Shown one piece after another: positions 1-6,246 of a stretch of DNA of 11,861 bases (its first letter is position 1; each line of letters begins with the position of its first letter). Source of the DNA: Oscillospiraceae bacterium (GTDB lineage: Bacteria > Bacillota > Clostridia > Oscillospirales > Ruminococcaceae). Under the pieces are notes generated by a model, which ran no database searches, was not told where the DNA came from, and worked only from the letters and a program-made list of their open reading frames with translations. The stretch is taken from NCBI GenBank assembly GCA_900768675.1, contig CAAGDT010000206.1, positions 1 through 11,861 on the forward strand. The letters are read 5' to 3'. The translations under genes were made by a program, and so were the position numbers.

Positions 1-1020
1 GGCTGCGTGCTTATGGGCTGTCAGCAGCTTTATAAGGCAACCGGCGACAGGTATTACCTTGATTTTATTCTCGATTACTTGAATCCTCTCATAAAAGAGG
101 ACGGAACAATCCTCAATTACGAGTTCGGCAAGCACAATATTGACGGATTTAACGCAGGAAAGGTGCTTTTTCTTGCATACGACGAAACAAAAGACGAAAA
201 ATATAAGAAAGCAATTGAATTTCTGATTGCAAGCCTTAAGGAGCAGCCCCGCACAAAGGATGGCAACTTCTTCCACAAGGCTATTTACCCCAATCAGGTA
301 TGGCTTGACGGGCTTTATATGGCTCAGCCCTTCTATATGGAGTATGAAACCCGCTTCAATAAAAAGGAAAATTACAACGATATTCTGAATCAGTTCAGAA
401 ACGTTAGAAAATATATGTTCGACAGCGAAAAAAAGCTTTATTACCACGGCTACGACGAGGCGAAAATTCAGCCCTGGGCGAATAAGGAAACGGGTCTGTC
501 GAAGAACTTCTGGCTCAGGTCAATGGGCTGGTACTTAATGGCGCTTATCGACGTTATTGATAATATGTCCGAGGAGATTTACGAGCAGTACCGTGAGTAC
601 TGCGCCCTCTTCAAGGAGGCAATCGACGGACTTTTGCAATACCGTGACGAAAAAACGGGACTTTTCTTCCAGGTTATAGACCGTAGCGACGTAAGCGGAA
701 ACTATACCGAAACCTCCGGCTCTGCTATGGCTGCCTACGCAGTTATGAAGGCGGCAAGGCTTGGAGTTATCAGCAAGGAAAAGTACGCCGGAACAGGTAT
801 TGACATTTTTGACTGTCTTGAACGGGAAAAGCTCATTAAAACCGAAAGCGGCTATTCCCTCAAGGATATTTGCTGGGTTGCGGGGCTTGGCCCCGGAGAA
901 CAGCGGGACGGAAGCGTTGAATACTACCTTTCCGAAAAGATAGTCTGCGACGATTCCAAGGGCGTTGGTCCATTTATGATGGCTTACGCTCAGAAGCTAC
1001 TGCTTCAGAATATACTTTAA
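1..1020 (+). CDS. GH105 unsaturated rhamnogalacturonyl/glucuronyl hydrolase (YteR/YesR-like), 5'-truncated
   Basis: Partial gene: the reading frame is already open at base 1 and the GTG at 7 lies inside the domain, so the true start is upstream of the window. GH105 enzymes remove the terminal unsaturated uronic acid from rhamnogalacturonan or pectin oligosaccharides left by lyases, by hydrating the double bond. Seen (numbering from the codon at 7): NIDGFNAGK with Asp46, and VWLDGLYMAQPF with Asp101. The 55-residue spacing equals that of the catalytic Asp88/Asp143 of Bacillus subtilis YteR, which suggests about 42 residues are missing. Other family segments are SGSAMAAYAV, the RDGSVEYYLSE stretch and KGVGPFMMAY near the C terminus. 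The visible part has no membrane segment, so the enzyme is probably cytoplasmic, but a signal peptide in the missing end cannot be excluded. It lies 12 bp before the permease genes, so it is co-transcribed with oligosaccharide import. Exact linkage specificity cannot be read. Confidence 0.92.
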   Translation, partial: GCVLMGCQQLYKATGDRYYLDFILDYLNPLIKEDGTILNYEFGKHNIDGFNAGKVLFLAYDETKDEKYKKAIEFLIASLKEQPRTKDGNFFHKAIYPNQVWLDGLYMAQPFYMEYETRFNKKENYNDILNQFRNVRKYMFDSEKKLYYHGYDEAKIQPWANKETGLSKNFWLRSMGWYLMALIDVIDNMSEEIYEQYREYCALFKEAIDGLLQYRDEKTGLFFQVIDRSDVSGNYTETSGSAMAAYAVMKAARLGVISKEKYAGTGIDIFDCLEREKLIKTESGYSLKDICWVAGLGPGEQRDGSVEYYLSEKIVCDDSKGVGPFMMAYAQKLLLQNIL

Positions 1021-1032
1021 CAGGAGGTTACA

Positions 1033-1956
1033 ATGGCACATACTGCTGAGTCAACTCAACTTCATTCGCCTACGAAGTTTGAACGCTTCTTCAAGCACAA
1101 TTACGGATTTCTGTTCATACTCGTGTGGCTTGTGGGATTTCTAATTTTCAGACTTTATCCCTTTATTTCCTCGCTGATTTACAGCTTCTCCGACTTCAAC
1201 CTGTTCAAGGGCATTAACGAATGGGGACTGATGAATTATCAGGAGATTTTCACCAACAAGAAGATTATGAACTCCTTAGGAATTACCTTCTCCTATGCTT
1301 TCATAACCGTACCTATGAAATTAGTTTTCGCCCTCTTTATCGCATATATCCTTAACTACAAAATCAAGGGCGTAAACATTTTCAGAACAGCCTACTACAT
1401 TCCCTCAATCCTTGGCGGCTCGGTTGCTATCGCCGTTCTCTGGAAGGCTCTTTTCCGTGACCAGGGCGTTATCAACTCCATAATCCGCTTCTTCGGCGGC
1501 GAGGGCGTAAACTGGCTTGCTGACCCCAATTATGCACTGTTCATTATCTCCCTTTTAAGAGTATGGCAGTTCGGCTCCGCCATGGTTCTGTTCTTAGCGG
1601 CTCTCAAGGGCGTTTCCCCGGAGCTTTACGAGGCAGCCACAATCGACGGTGCAAGCAAGACAAGACAGTTCTTCAGCATCACCTTACCCCTTATTACTCC
1701 TGTTGTGTTCTATAACCTTGTTACACAGCTCTGCCAGGCATTCCAGGAATTCAACGGACCATACATCATCACACAGGGCGGACCGAGAGGCGCTACAACC
1801 CTCTTCTCCCTCCTTATCTACAACCGTGCGTTCCAGCAGTACGAAATGGGTATGGCAAGCGCAATGGCTTGGGTATTGTTCATAATAGTAATGGTTCTCA
1901 GCGTTATCGCCTTCTTAAGCCAGAAATTCTGGGTTTACTACGGCGATGAGAAGTAA
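1033..1956 (+). CDS. Carbohydrate ABC transporter permease, MalF type (YesP/YteP/LplB-like)
   Basis: Membrane subunit of a CUT1-type sugar importer, 307 aa, the usual length for the family. About six membrane segments are visible, at roughly residues 26-50, 83-107, 118-140, 167-192, 222-240 and 273-296. The cytoplasmic EAA loop that docks the ATPase is intact: ELYEAATIDGASKTRQFF with Glu200, Ala201, Ala202, Asp205, Gly206, then the LP pair at 218-219. Start ATG is preceded by AGGAGG (1022-1027) at good spacing. It follows the GH105 gene by 12 bp and precedes its MalG-type partner by 9 bp, so the likely cargo is a rhamnogalacturonan- or pectin-derived oligosaccharide (inference from neighbours). 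No ATPase gene lies beside it; CUT1 importers of Firmicutes often share an MsmK-type ATPase encoded elsewhere. The binding protein is also absent from the window and probably sits upstream. Confidence 0.95.
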   Translation: MAHTAESTQLHSPTKFERFFKHNYGFLFILVWLVGFLIFRLYPFISSLIYSFSDFNLFKGINEWGLMNYQEIFTNKKIMNSLGITFSYAFITVPMKLVFALFIAYILNYKIKGVNIFRTAYYIPSILGGSVAIAVLWKALFRDQGVINSIIRFFGGEGVNWLADPNYALFIISLLRVWQFGSAMVLFLAALKGVSPELYEAATIDGASKTRQFFSITLPLITPVVFYNLVTQLCQAFQEFNGPYIITQGGPRGATTLFSLLIYNRAFQQYEMGMASAMAWVLFIIVMVLSVIAFLSQKFWVYYGDEK

Positions 1957-1965
1957 GGAGGCATT

Positions 1966-2829
1966 ATGGTAAGCAATTATACAACAAGGAAAAAGATAGG
2001 AACCGCAATAAAGTATATTATTCTTATTGCAGTAGGTTTCGTCATGATATATCCGCTTATATGGATGGTGGGCGCTACCTTCAAGACCAACAACGAGATT
2101 TTCAGCAGCATGAGCCCCTTTACGGCTAACCCCACTCTTGACGGCTATATCAATGCAATGAACGATTACGGCGGAGAAATAAATATCTGGAAGTCCATGC
2201 TGAATACATACAGCTATGTAATTCCGAAGGTTATTTTCACCGTTATCTCATGTACCCTTACAGCTTATGGCTTCGGCCGCTTCAAGTTCAAGGGAAGAAA
2301 CGCTCTTTTTGCAGTCCTTATGTCAACTCTCTTCCTGCCCCAGGTAGTTATGAACGTTCCTCAGTTCATTCTCTACAACAACTTCGGCTGGGTTGACTCC
2401 CCGATTTATCTTCCCCTTATTATTCCGTCCCTCTTCGCATTCGATACCTACTTTGTATTCATGATGGTGCAGTTCTTAAGAGGTATCCCGAGAGAGCTTG
2501 ACGAGGCGGCTACAATCGACGGCTGTAACGCAATCCAGACTCTGGTTATGGTTATCTGCCCCATGCTTAAGCCCGCAATCGTAAGCTGCGCTTTGTTCCA
2601 GTTCATGTGGTCGTCAAACGACTTTATGGGACCGCTGCTTTATGTAAAAACTCCTACAAGATACCCTGCAACAATATTCGTAAAGCTGTCTATGGACGCA
2701 GACACAGGCTTCGAGTGGAACAGAGTTCTTGCCGTATCCCTTATCTCAATTATCCCGTCCCTTATCGTATTCTTCTGCGCTCAGAAGAACTTCGTTGACG
2801 GTATATCCGCAGGAAGCGTCAAGGGTTAA
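1966..2829 (+). CDS. Carbohydrate ABC transporter permease, MalG type (YesQ/YtcP-like)
   Basis: Second membrane subunit of the same importer, 287 aa. The N terminus is short and basic, followed by a membrane segment at about 16-37, as in MalG-type subunits; further segments lie near 84-102, 112-132, 146-170, 201-216 and 254-271. The EAA loop reads ELDEAATIDGCNAIQTL with Glu180, Ala181, Ala182, Asp185, Gly186, and a CP pair at 198-199 where LP is more usual. The start ATG follows AAGGAGG just after the stop of the MalF-type gene (9 bp gap), so the two are translated as a pair. The C terminus ending in SAGSVKG is the usual MalG ending. Substrate assignment to pectin or rhamnogalacturonan oligosaccharides rests on the flanking GH105 and GH28 genes, not on the permease sequence. 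Confidence 0.95.
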   Translation: MVSNYTTRKKIGTAIKYIILIAVGFVMIYPLIWMVGATFKTNNEIFSSMSPFTANPTLDGYINAMNDYGGEINIWKSMLNTYSYVIPKVIFTVISCTLTAYGFGRFKFKGRNALFAVLMSTLFLPQVVMNVPQFILYNNFGWVDSPIYLPLIIPSLFAFDTYFVFMMVQFLRGIPRELDEAATIDGCNAIQTLVMVICPMLKPAIVSCALFQFMWSSNDFMGPLLYVKTPTRYPATIFVKLSMDADTGFEWNRVLAVSLISIIPSLIVFFCAQKNFVDGISAGSVKG

Positions 2830-2904
2830 TGCTATTATATCGTATTTAATGTGCAGGCTGACGATTTATCGCCACCCTTTAAAAATAACTTCGTTTTTTC
2901 AACA

Positions 2905-2933
2905 TAAGGCAGGACTTTAATCGCCCTGCCTTA
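2905..2933 (+). repeat. Intra-operon hairpin between permease and GH28 genes
   Basis: A 9-bp perfect stem, TAAGGCAGG (2905-2913) with CCTGCCTTA (2925-2933), and an 11-nt loop. It is not followed by a T run (next bases ATTGCTG), so it is not a good intrinsic terminator. It lies in the only long gap of the operon (2830-2959, 130 bp). It could be a leaky terminator or an mRNA-stabilising or processing stem that lowers or decouples expression of the downstream GH28, isomerase and DUF624 genes. No promoter was found in the gap. Confidence 0.45.
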
Positions 2934-2959
2934 ATTGCTGTTTAGTTGAGGAAAATTCT

Positions 2960-4498
2960 ATGAAATTAAGTATTTTGTATAAAGGCGCAAGATTTGCCGC
3001 CGCAGAGCTGGAATATACCCAAAAGAGAAAAATAACAGCCGAGCTGAACGGAAAGGAAATCCCTTTTTCGGGCAGTATCAGCTATATCGGCGACCTTAAG
3101 CCCGAAACCGACTATACACTTTCCGTGACCTGCGGAGAAGAAAAAGTTACAGAAACCTTTACAACCGACTACGAATATGTTACACTTAACGTAAGGGATT
3201 TTGGCGCAGCAGGAGACGGAGAAACCGACGATACTGTATTCATTCAGGCGGCGATTGCTGCCTGCCCCCAAAAAAGCCGGGTACTTATCCCCGCAGGAAA
3301 GTATAAAATTACCAACATTTTTCTGAAAAGCGGCGTTAATATTGAGCTTGCCGAAGGCGCAGAAATTCTTGCCGACGACAGGCGCTTCTCCCACCCGATT
3401 TTCCCCGGAATGACCGAGAGCTACGACGAAAAAGAGGAGTATAATCTTGGCACATGGGAGGGAAATCCTCTCAAGATGTTTGCGGGAATTATCACAGGCG
3501 TTGATATTTCCGACTCGGTTATCTACGGCGCAGGAGTGATAAACGGCTGCGCTACCCACGAAAACTGGTGGCATAACGAAAAGGTTATGGTTGGCGCTTT
3601 CAGACCTCGCTTACTATTTTTGTGCAGGTGCAGCAGAGTTTCCGTTTTCGGACTTACCTTCAAAAACAGCCCCTCATGGACTATCCACCCATATTTTTCC
3701 GAGGACATTACGCTTACTGCACTAAAAATAAACAACCCTGAAAATTCCCCGAATACAGACGGAATTGACGTTGAGTCCTGCAAAAACGTAAAAATCGAGG
3801 GAGTTCATTTTACTTTGGGTGACGACTGTATTGCCCTTAAATCGGGAAAAATCTATATGGGCAGGAAGTACGGCGTTCCCTCTGAAAATATCCTTATCCG
3901 CCGCTGTCTTATGGAAAACGGACACGGGGCGGTAACGCTGGGAAGCGAGATGTCGGCGGGCATTAAGAACGTTACCGTTGAAAACTGCTTTTTCAAGAAC
4001 ACCGACCGCGGTCTTCGGATAAAGACAAGGCGGGGCAGAGGAGATAAGGCGGTTATCGAGGGTATTACCTTCCGCAATATCGAAATGGACGGGGTAAAAA
4101 CCCCCTTTGTTGCTAACTGCTTTTACTTCTGCGACCCAGACGGTCGGACAGGCTATGTTCAGGACAGAAATCCCCTGCCCGTGGACGACAGAACTCCCTA
4201 TATCGGACGGCTTTGCTTTGAAGATATAACCTGCCACAATTGCCATATTGCCGCCGCATATTTTATGGGGCTTCCCGAGCGGAAAATCGGGGAAGTGGTT
4301 ATGAAAAACGTCAGCATTTCCTTTGCCGATGAAGCAAAAAGCGGCGTTCCCGCTATGCTCTGCGGGATTGAGGAAATGTCGAAAAGGGGCGTTATCGCCG
4401 AAAACGTCAGCCGCCTTGTTCTTGAAAATGTCAGCATTGAGGGCGCCAAGGGAGAGGACGTAACCTGTAACGCCGTTGATTTTTTTGAAAGGAATTGA
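2960..4498 (+). CDS. GH28 polygalacturonase/exo-galacturonidase, cytoplasmic, with N-terminal FN3-like domain
   Basis: Hydrolyses alpha-1,4-galacturonosyl (or related rhamnogalacturonan) linkages by the inverting GH28 mechanism; 512 aa. Residues about 1-75 look like a fibronectin-III-like beta domain, then VRDFGAAGDGETDDT (78-92) opens the right-handed beta-helix. All four GH28 signatures are visible: NTDGID at 265-270 (Asp267), GDDC at 287-290 (Asp288, Asp289), GHG at 321-323 and RIK at 353-355. These supply the catalytic acids and the substrate-binding His, Arg and Lys. There is no signal peptide, so the enzyme should act in the cytoplasm on imported oligosaccharides. The FN3-plus-GH28 layout resembles exo-acting bacterial enzymes, but endo or exo mode and the exact substrate are inferred. 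Start ATG 2960 has GAGGA at 2948-2952. The stop is 4 bp from the next gene, indicating translational coupling. Confidence 0.94.
   Translation: MKLSILYKGARFAAAELEYTQKRKITAELNGKEIPFSGSISYIGDLKPETDYTLSVTCGEEKVTETFTTDYEYVTLNVRDFGAAGDGETDDTVFIQAAIAACPQKSRVLIPAGKYKITNIFLKSGVNIELAEGAEILADDRRFSHPIFPGMTESYDEKEEYNLGTWEGNPLKMFAGIITGVDISDSVIYGAGVINGCATHENWWHNEKVMVGAFRPRLLFLCRCSRVSVFGLTFKNSPSWTIHPYFSEDITLTALKINNPENSPNTDGIDVESCKNVKIEGVHFTLGDDCIALKSGKIYMGRKYGVPSENILIRRCLMENGHGAVTLGSEMSAGIKNVTVENCFFKNTDRGLRIKTRRGRGDKAVIEGITFRNIEMDGVKTPFVANCFYFCDPDGRTGYVQDRNPLPVDDRTPYIGRLCFEDITCHNCHIAAAYFMGLPERKIGEVVMKNVSISFADEAKSGVPAMLCGIEEMSKRGVIAENVSRLVLENVSIEGAKGEDVTCNAVDFFERN
4488..4493 (+). promoter_or_regulatory. Ribosome binding site that sets the isomerase start
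   Basis: AAAGGA, 9 nt before ATG 4503 and lying inside the last codons of the GH28 gene. It favours ATG 4503 over the in-frame TTG at 4476, which would overlap the upstream gene and add nine residues unlike the family N terminus. Confidence 0.6.
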
Positions 4499-4502
4499 GC
4501 CT

Positions 4503-5339
4503 ATGCAGCTTGGAATACGAATCCACGACGGGGAAAAGCTTCCCCTTGAAGAGCTTTTGCCGATACTGAGAAAAAGAGGCTTTGTCTGCGGCCATATCGC
4601 CCTGTCAAAGTCGGTTTCCCAGTACAGTACCGCTGTTTCCGCCCTTACTCCGGGCTACGCTATGTATCTGCGGCGGCTGTTTGCGGAAAACTCCATGGAC
4701 GCAGCAGTTCTGGGCTGTTATCTTAATCTTGCAAACCCCGATGAAGCCGAGCTTGCTGCCATAACCGAAAAGTACAAGGCGCATATCCGCTTCGCCGCCC
4801 ATTTCGGCTGCGGGGTAGTAGGAACGGAAACAGGCGCCCCCAACAGGGAGTATAAATACGAGCCCGCCTGCCACAGCGAGGAAGCTCTTGAAAAATTCAT
4901 AAGAAACCTCCGCCCGGTGGTTGAGTATGCGGAAAAAATGGGCGTTATTTTTGCAATTGAGCCTGTATGGAAGCATATCGTTTACTCACCCGAGCGGGCG
5001 AGAATTGTGCTGGACGAGATAAATTCCCCGAATTTACAGATAATTTTCGACCCGGTAAATCTGCTTGGTATGGAAAACTACGAGGACAGAGCCGATATTT
5101 TCCGCAGAGCCATTACGCTTCTCGGAAAGGATATTGCGGTTGTGCATATAAAGGACTTTGTCCCGACCGAAAGCGGGCTTGTATCTGTTGCGGCGGGGCA
5201 GGGGCTTATGGACTACACCGAGATAATGAGCTTTATAAAAAAGGAAAAGCCCTTTATCCACGTTACCCTTGAAAACACAACCCCCGAAAATTCCGAGGAG
5301 TCGGCGCGACTTATCCGTTCGGTGTGGCAGTCTGTTTGA
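4503..5339 (+). CDS. Sugar phosphate isomerase/epimerase-family TIM-barrel protein (xylose isomerase-like)
   Basis: A 278-aa member of the xylose-isomerase-like TIM-barrel (AP-endonuclease-2) superfamily, which includes sugar 3-epimerases, hydroxypyruvate isomerases and inosose dehydratases. These enzymes use a divalent metal held by two Glu, an Asp and a His. Matching residues are visible: Glu153 in FAIEPVW, Asp183 in IIFDPVN, His215 in VVHIKDF and Glu257 in VTLENTT. No signal peptide or membrane segment is present, so it is cytoplasmic. The gene starts 4 bp after the GH28 gene and ends 21 bp before the DUF624 gene, so it belongs to the pectin operon and may process a monosaccharide or keto-sugar released there. 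The specific reaction cannot be named: the superfamily is too broad and the substrate-binding loops are not diagnostic by eye. Start chosen at ATG 4503 on ribosome-binding-site evidence. Confidence 0.85.
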   Translation: MQLGIRIHDGEKLPLEELLPILRKRGFVCGHIALSKSVSQYSTAVSALTPGYAMYLRRLFAENSMDAAVLGCYLNLANPDEAELAAITEKYKAHIRFAAHFGCGVVGTETGAPNREYKYEPACHSEEALEKFIRNLRPVVEYAEKMGVIFAIEPVWKHIVYSPERARIVLDEINSPNLQIIFDPVNLLGMENYEDRADIFRRAITLLGKDIAVVHIKDFVPTESGLVSVAAGQGLMDYTEIMSFIKKEKPFIHVTLENTTPENSEESARLIRSVWQSV

Positions 5340-5360
5340 GCAAAGAAAGGCGGAGTTAAT

Positions 5361-6077
5361 TTGAAGATTTTCAGCTACGACAACCCTGTTTTCAGGACGA
5401 TTTCCCGTATAGGCGACATTTTTATGCTGTCCTTTTACTGGTTTGTAACAAGCCTGCCCCTGATAACGATAGGTGCGGCAACCACGGCGGCTTATGACTG
5501 TGCCTTTAAAATCATACGGGCGAGGGACACAAACGTTACAAAGGATTTTTTCAATTCCTTCAAGAGCAATTTCAAGCAGGCGACAATAATCTGGCTTATT
5601 TTAGCTCCTATAGGTGCATTACTGCTTCTGGACCTGTACTACTGGGCGAATACGGACTACGAGATTTCGCTTGTTATGAATGCGCTGGGAATAGGTCTCG
5701 GGATAATCTACCTTGCAACAGTTCTCTTTGTTTTTCCCGTGCAGGCTATCTTTGAAAACCCCGTCAAGAAAACCCTTTCAACCGCTCTGTTTATGTCGGT
5801 AAAGAACTGGACAACAACTCTGCTTCTGCTTGTAGTCTGCTTCGGCATTTCCTACGTCTGCTATATGTACCCGATTGCGGCTTACGTCTTTTTCATAGTG
5901 GGAACAGGTCTTTTTACTATGATTTTTGCAGTAAGATTTCTTACCGTTTTCAGAAAATATAACTCCGCCCTTGCTCCCGACCGCCCCGAGGAATGTGACT
6001 ATGAGGGCGTAAAAAAGCCGAAGGACAAGGACCAGCCGAAGGTAAGAACTTCTAAAGGCTCAAAGATAATCAAATAA
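5361..6077 (+). CDS. DUF624 / YesL-family membrane protein
   Basis: A 238-aa integral membrane protein with the DUF624 (YesL) signature at its N terminus: FSYDNPVFR, then SLPLITIGAATTAAY (31-45) and KDFFNSFKSNFKQA (61-74). About five hydrophobic segments lie near 17-41, 72-94, 103-127, 152-168 and 170-193. The C-terminal tail (about 218-238) is lysine-rich and probably cytoplasmic. The molecular function of the family is unknown; its members recurrently neighbour CUT1 sugar permeases and pectin-degradation genes, as here, so a helper or regulatory role for the importer is an inference. The start is TTG 5361, with GGAG at 5352-5355. The next in-frame Met (residue 22) would remove the conserved DNPxFR segment, so the TTG is well supported. 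It is the last gene before a strong terminator. Confidence 0.88.
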   Translation: MKIFSYDNPVFRTISRIGDIFMLSFYWFVTSLPLITIGAATTAAYDCAFKIIRARDTNVTKDFFNSFKSNFKQATIIWLILAPIGALLLLDLYYWANTDYEISLVMNALGIGLGIIYLATVLFVFPVQAIFENPVKKTLSTALFMSVKNWTTTLLLLVVCFGISYVCYMYPIAAYVFFIVGTGLFTMIFAVRFLTVFRKYNSALAPDRPEECDYEGVKKPKDKDQPKVRTSKGSKIIK

Positions 6078-6084
6078 AGAAAGC

Positions 6085-6124
6085 AAAATGCTCCCGTTTG
6101 ACGACTGTCAGGCGGGAGCTTTTT
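6085..6124 (+). terminator. Strong intrinsic terminator of the pectin operon
   Basis: GCTCCCG (6090-6096) pairs with CGGGAGC (6113-6119). The helix continues inward through two U-G wobble pairs and TGAC/GTCA to a 4-nt GACT loop. Five Ts follow at once (6120-6124), and an A run (6085-6088) precedes the stem. It starts 8 bp after the DUF624 stop codon and separates the pectin operon from the sulfur operon. Confidence 0.93.
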
Positions 6125-6158
6125 ATGTCATTATTGTGTACCGATTAAGTGTAATTTA

Positions 6159-6187
6159 TTGACAATCCCGCCCCGTTATGCTATAAT
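6159..6187 (+). promoter_or_regulatory. Consensus sigma-A promoter of the sulfur reductase/ABC operon
   Basis: TTGACA at 6159-6164 and TATAAT at 6182-6187, separated by exactly 17 bp, with a TG one base before the -10 (TGCTATAAT), the extended -10 form. All twelve hexamer bases match consensus. Predicted transcript start is about 6193-6195, giving a leader of some 53 nt before ATG 6247. No riboswitch-sized leader or clear operator was recognised. Confidence 0.9.
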
Positions 6188-6246
6188 TTTTACAAAAACC
6201 GACCATAAAAATATCAGCATATACCATAAGAAAGCGAGGATAAAAT

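Noticed and set aside
2966..3574. A 202-codon open frame on the minus strand opposite the GH28 gene
   Set aside because: It lies wholly within the GH28 gene, whose frame carries all catalytic motifs; the minus frame has no recognisable domain or ribosome binding site. The other long minus-strand frames (e.g. 3722-4246 and 10077-10559) are dismissed for the same reason.
4476..4502. TTG at 4476 as the start of the isomerase gene
   Set aside because: It would overlap the GH28 gene and add nine residues without family resemblance; ATG 4503 has AAAGGA at a suitable distance.
6126..6164. TGTCATTA ... TATTGACA imperfect inverted repeat reaching into the -35 of the sulfur operon promoter
   Set aside because: Only 7 of 8 positions match, the arms are over 20 bp apart, and one arm is simply the consensus -35, so it is not good evidence for an operator.
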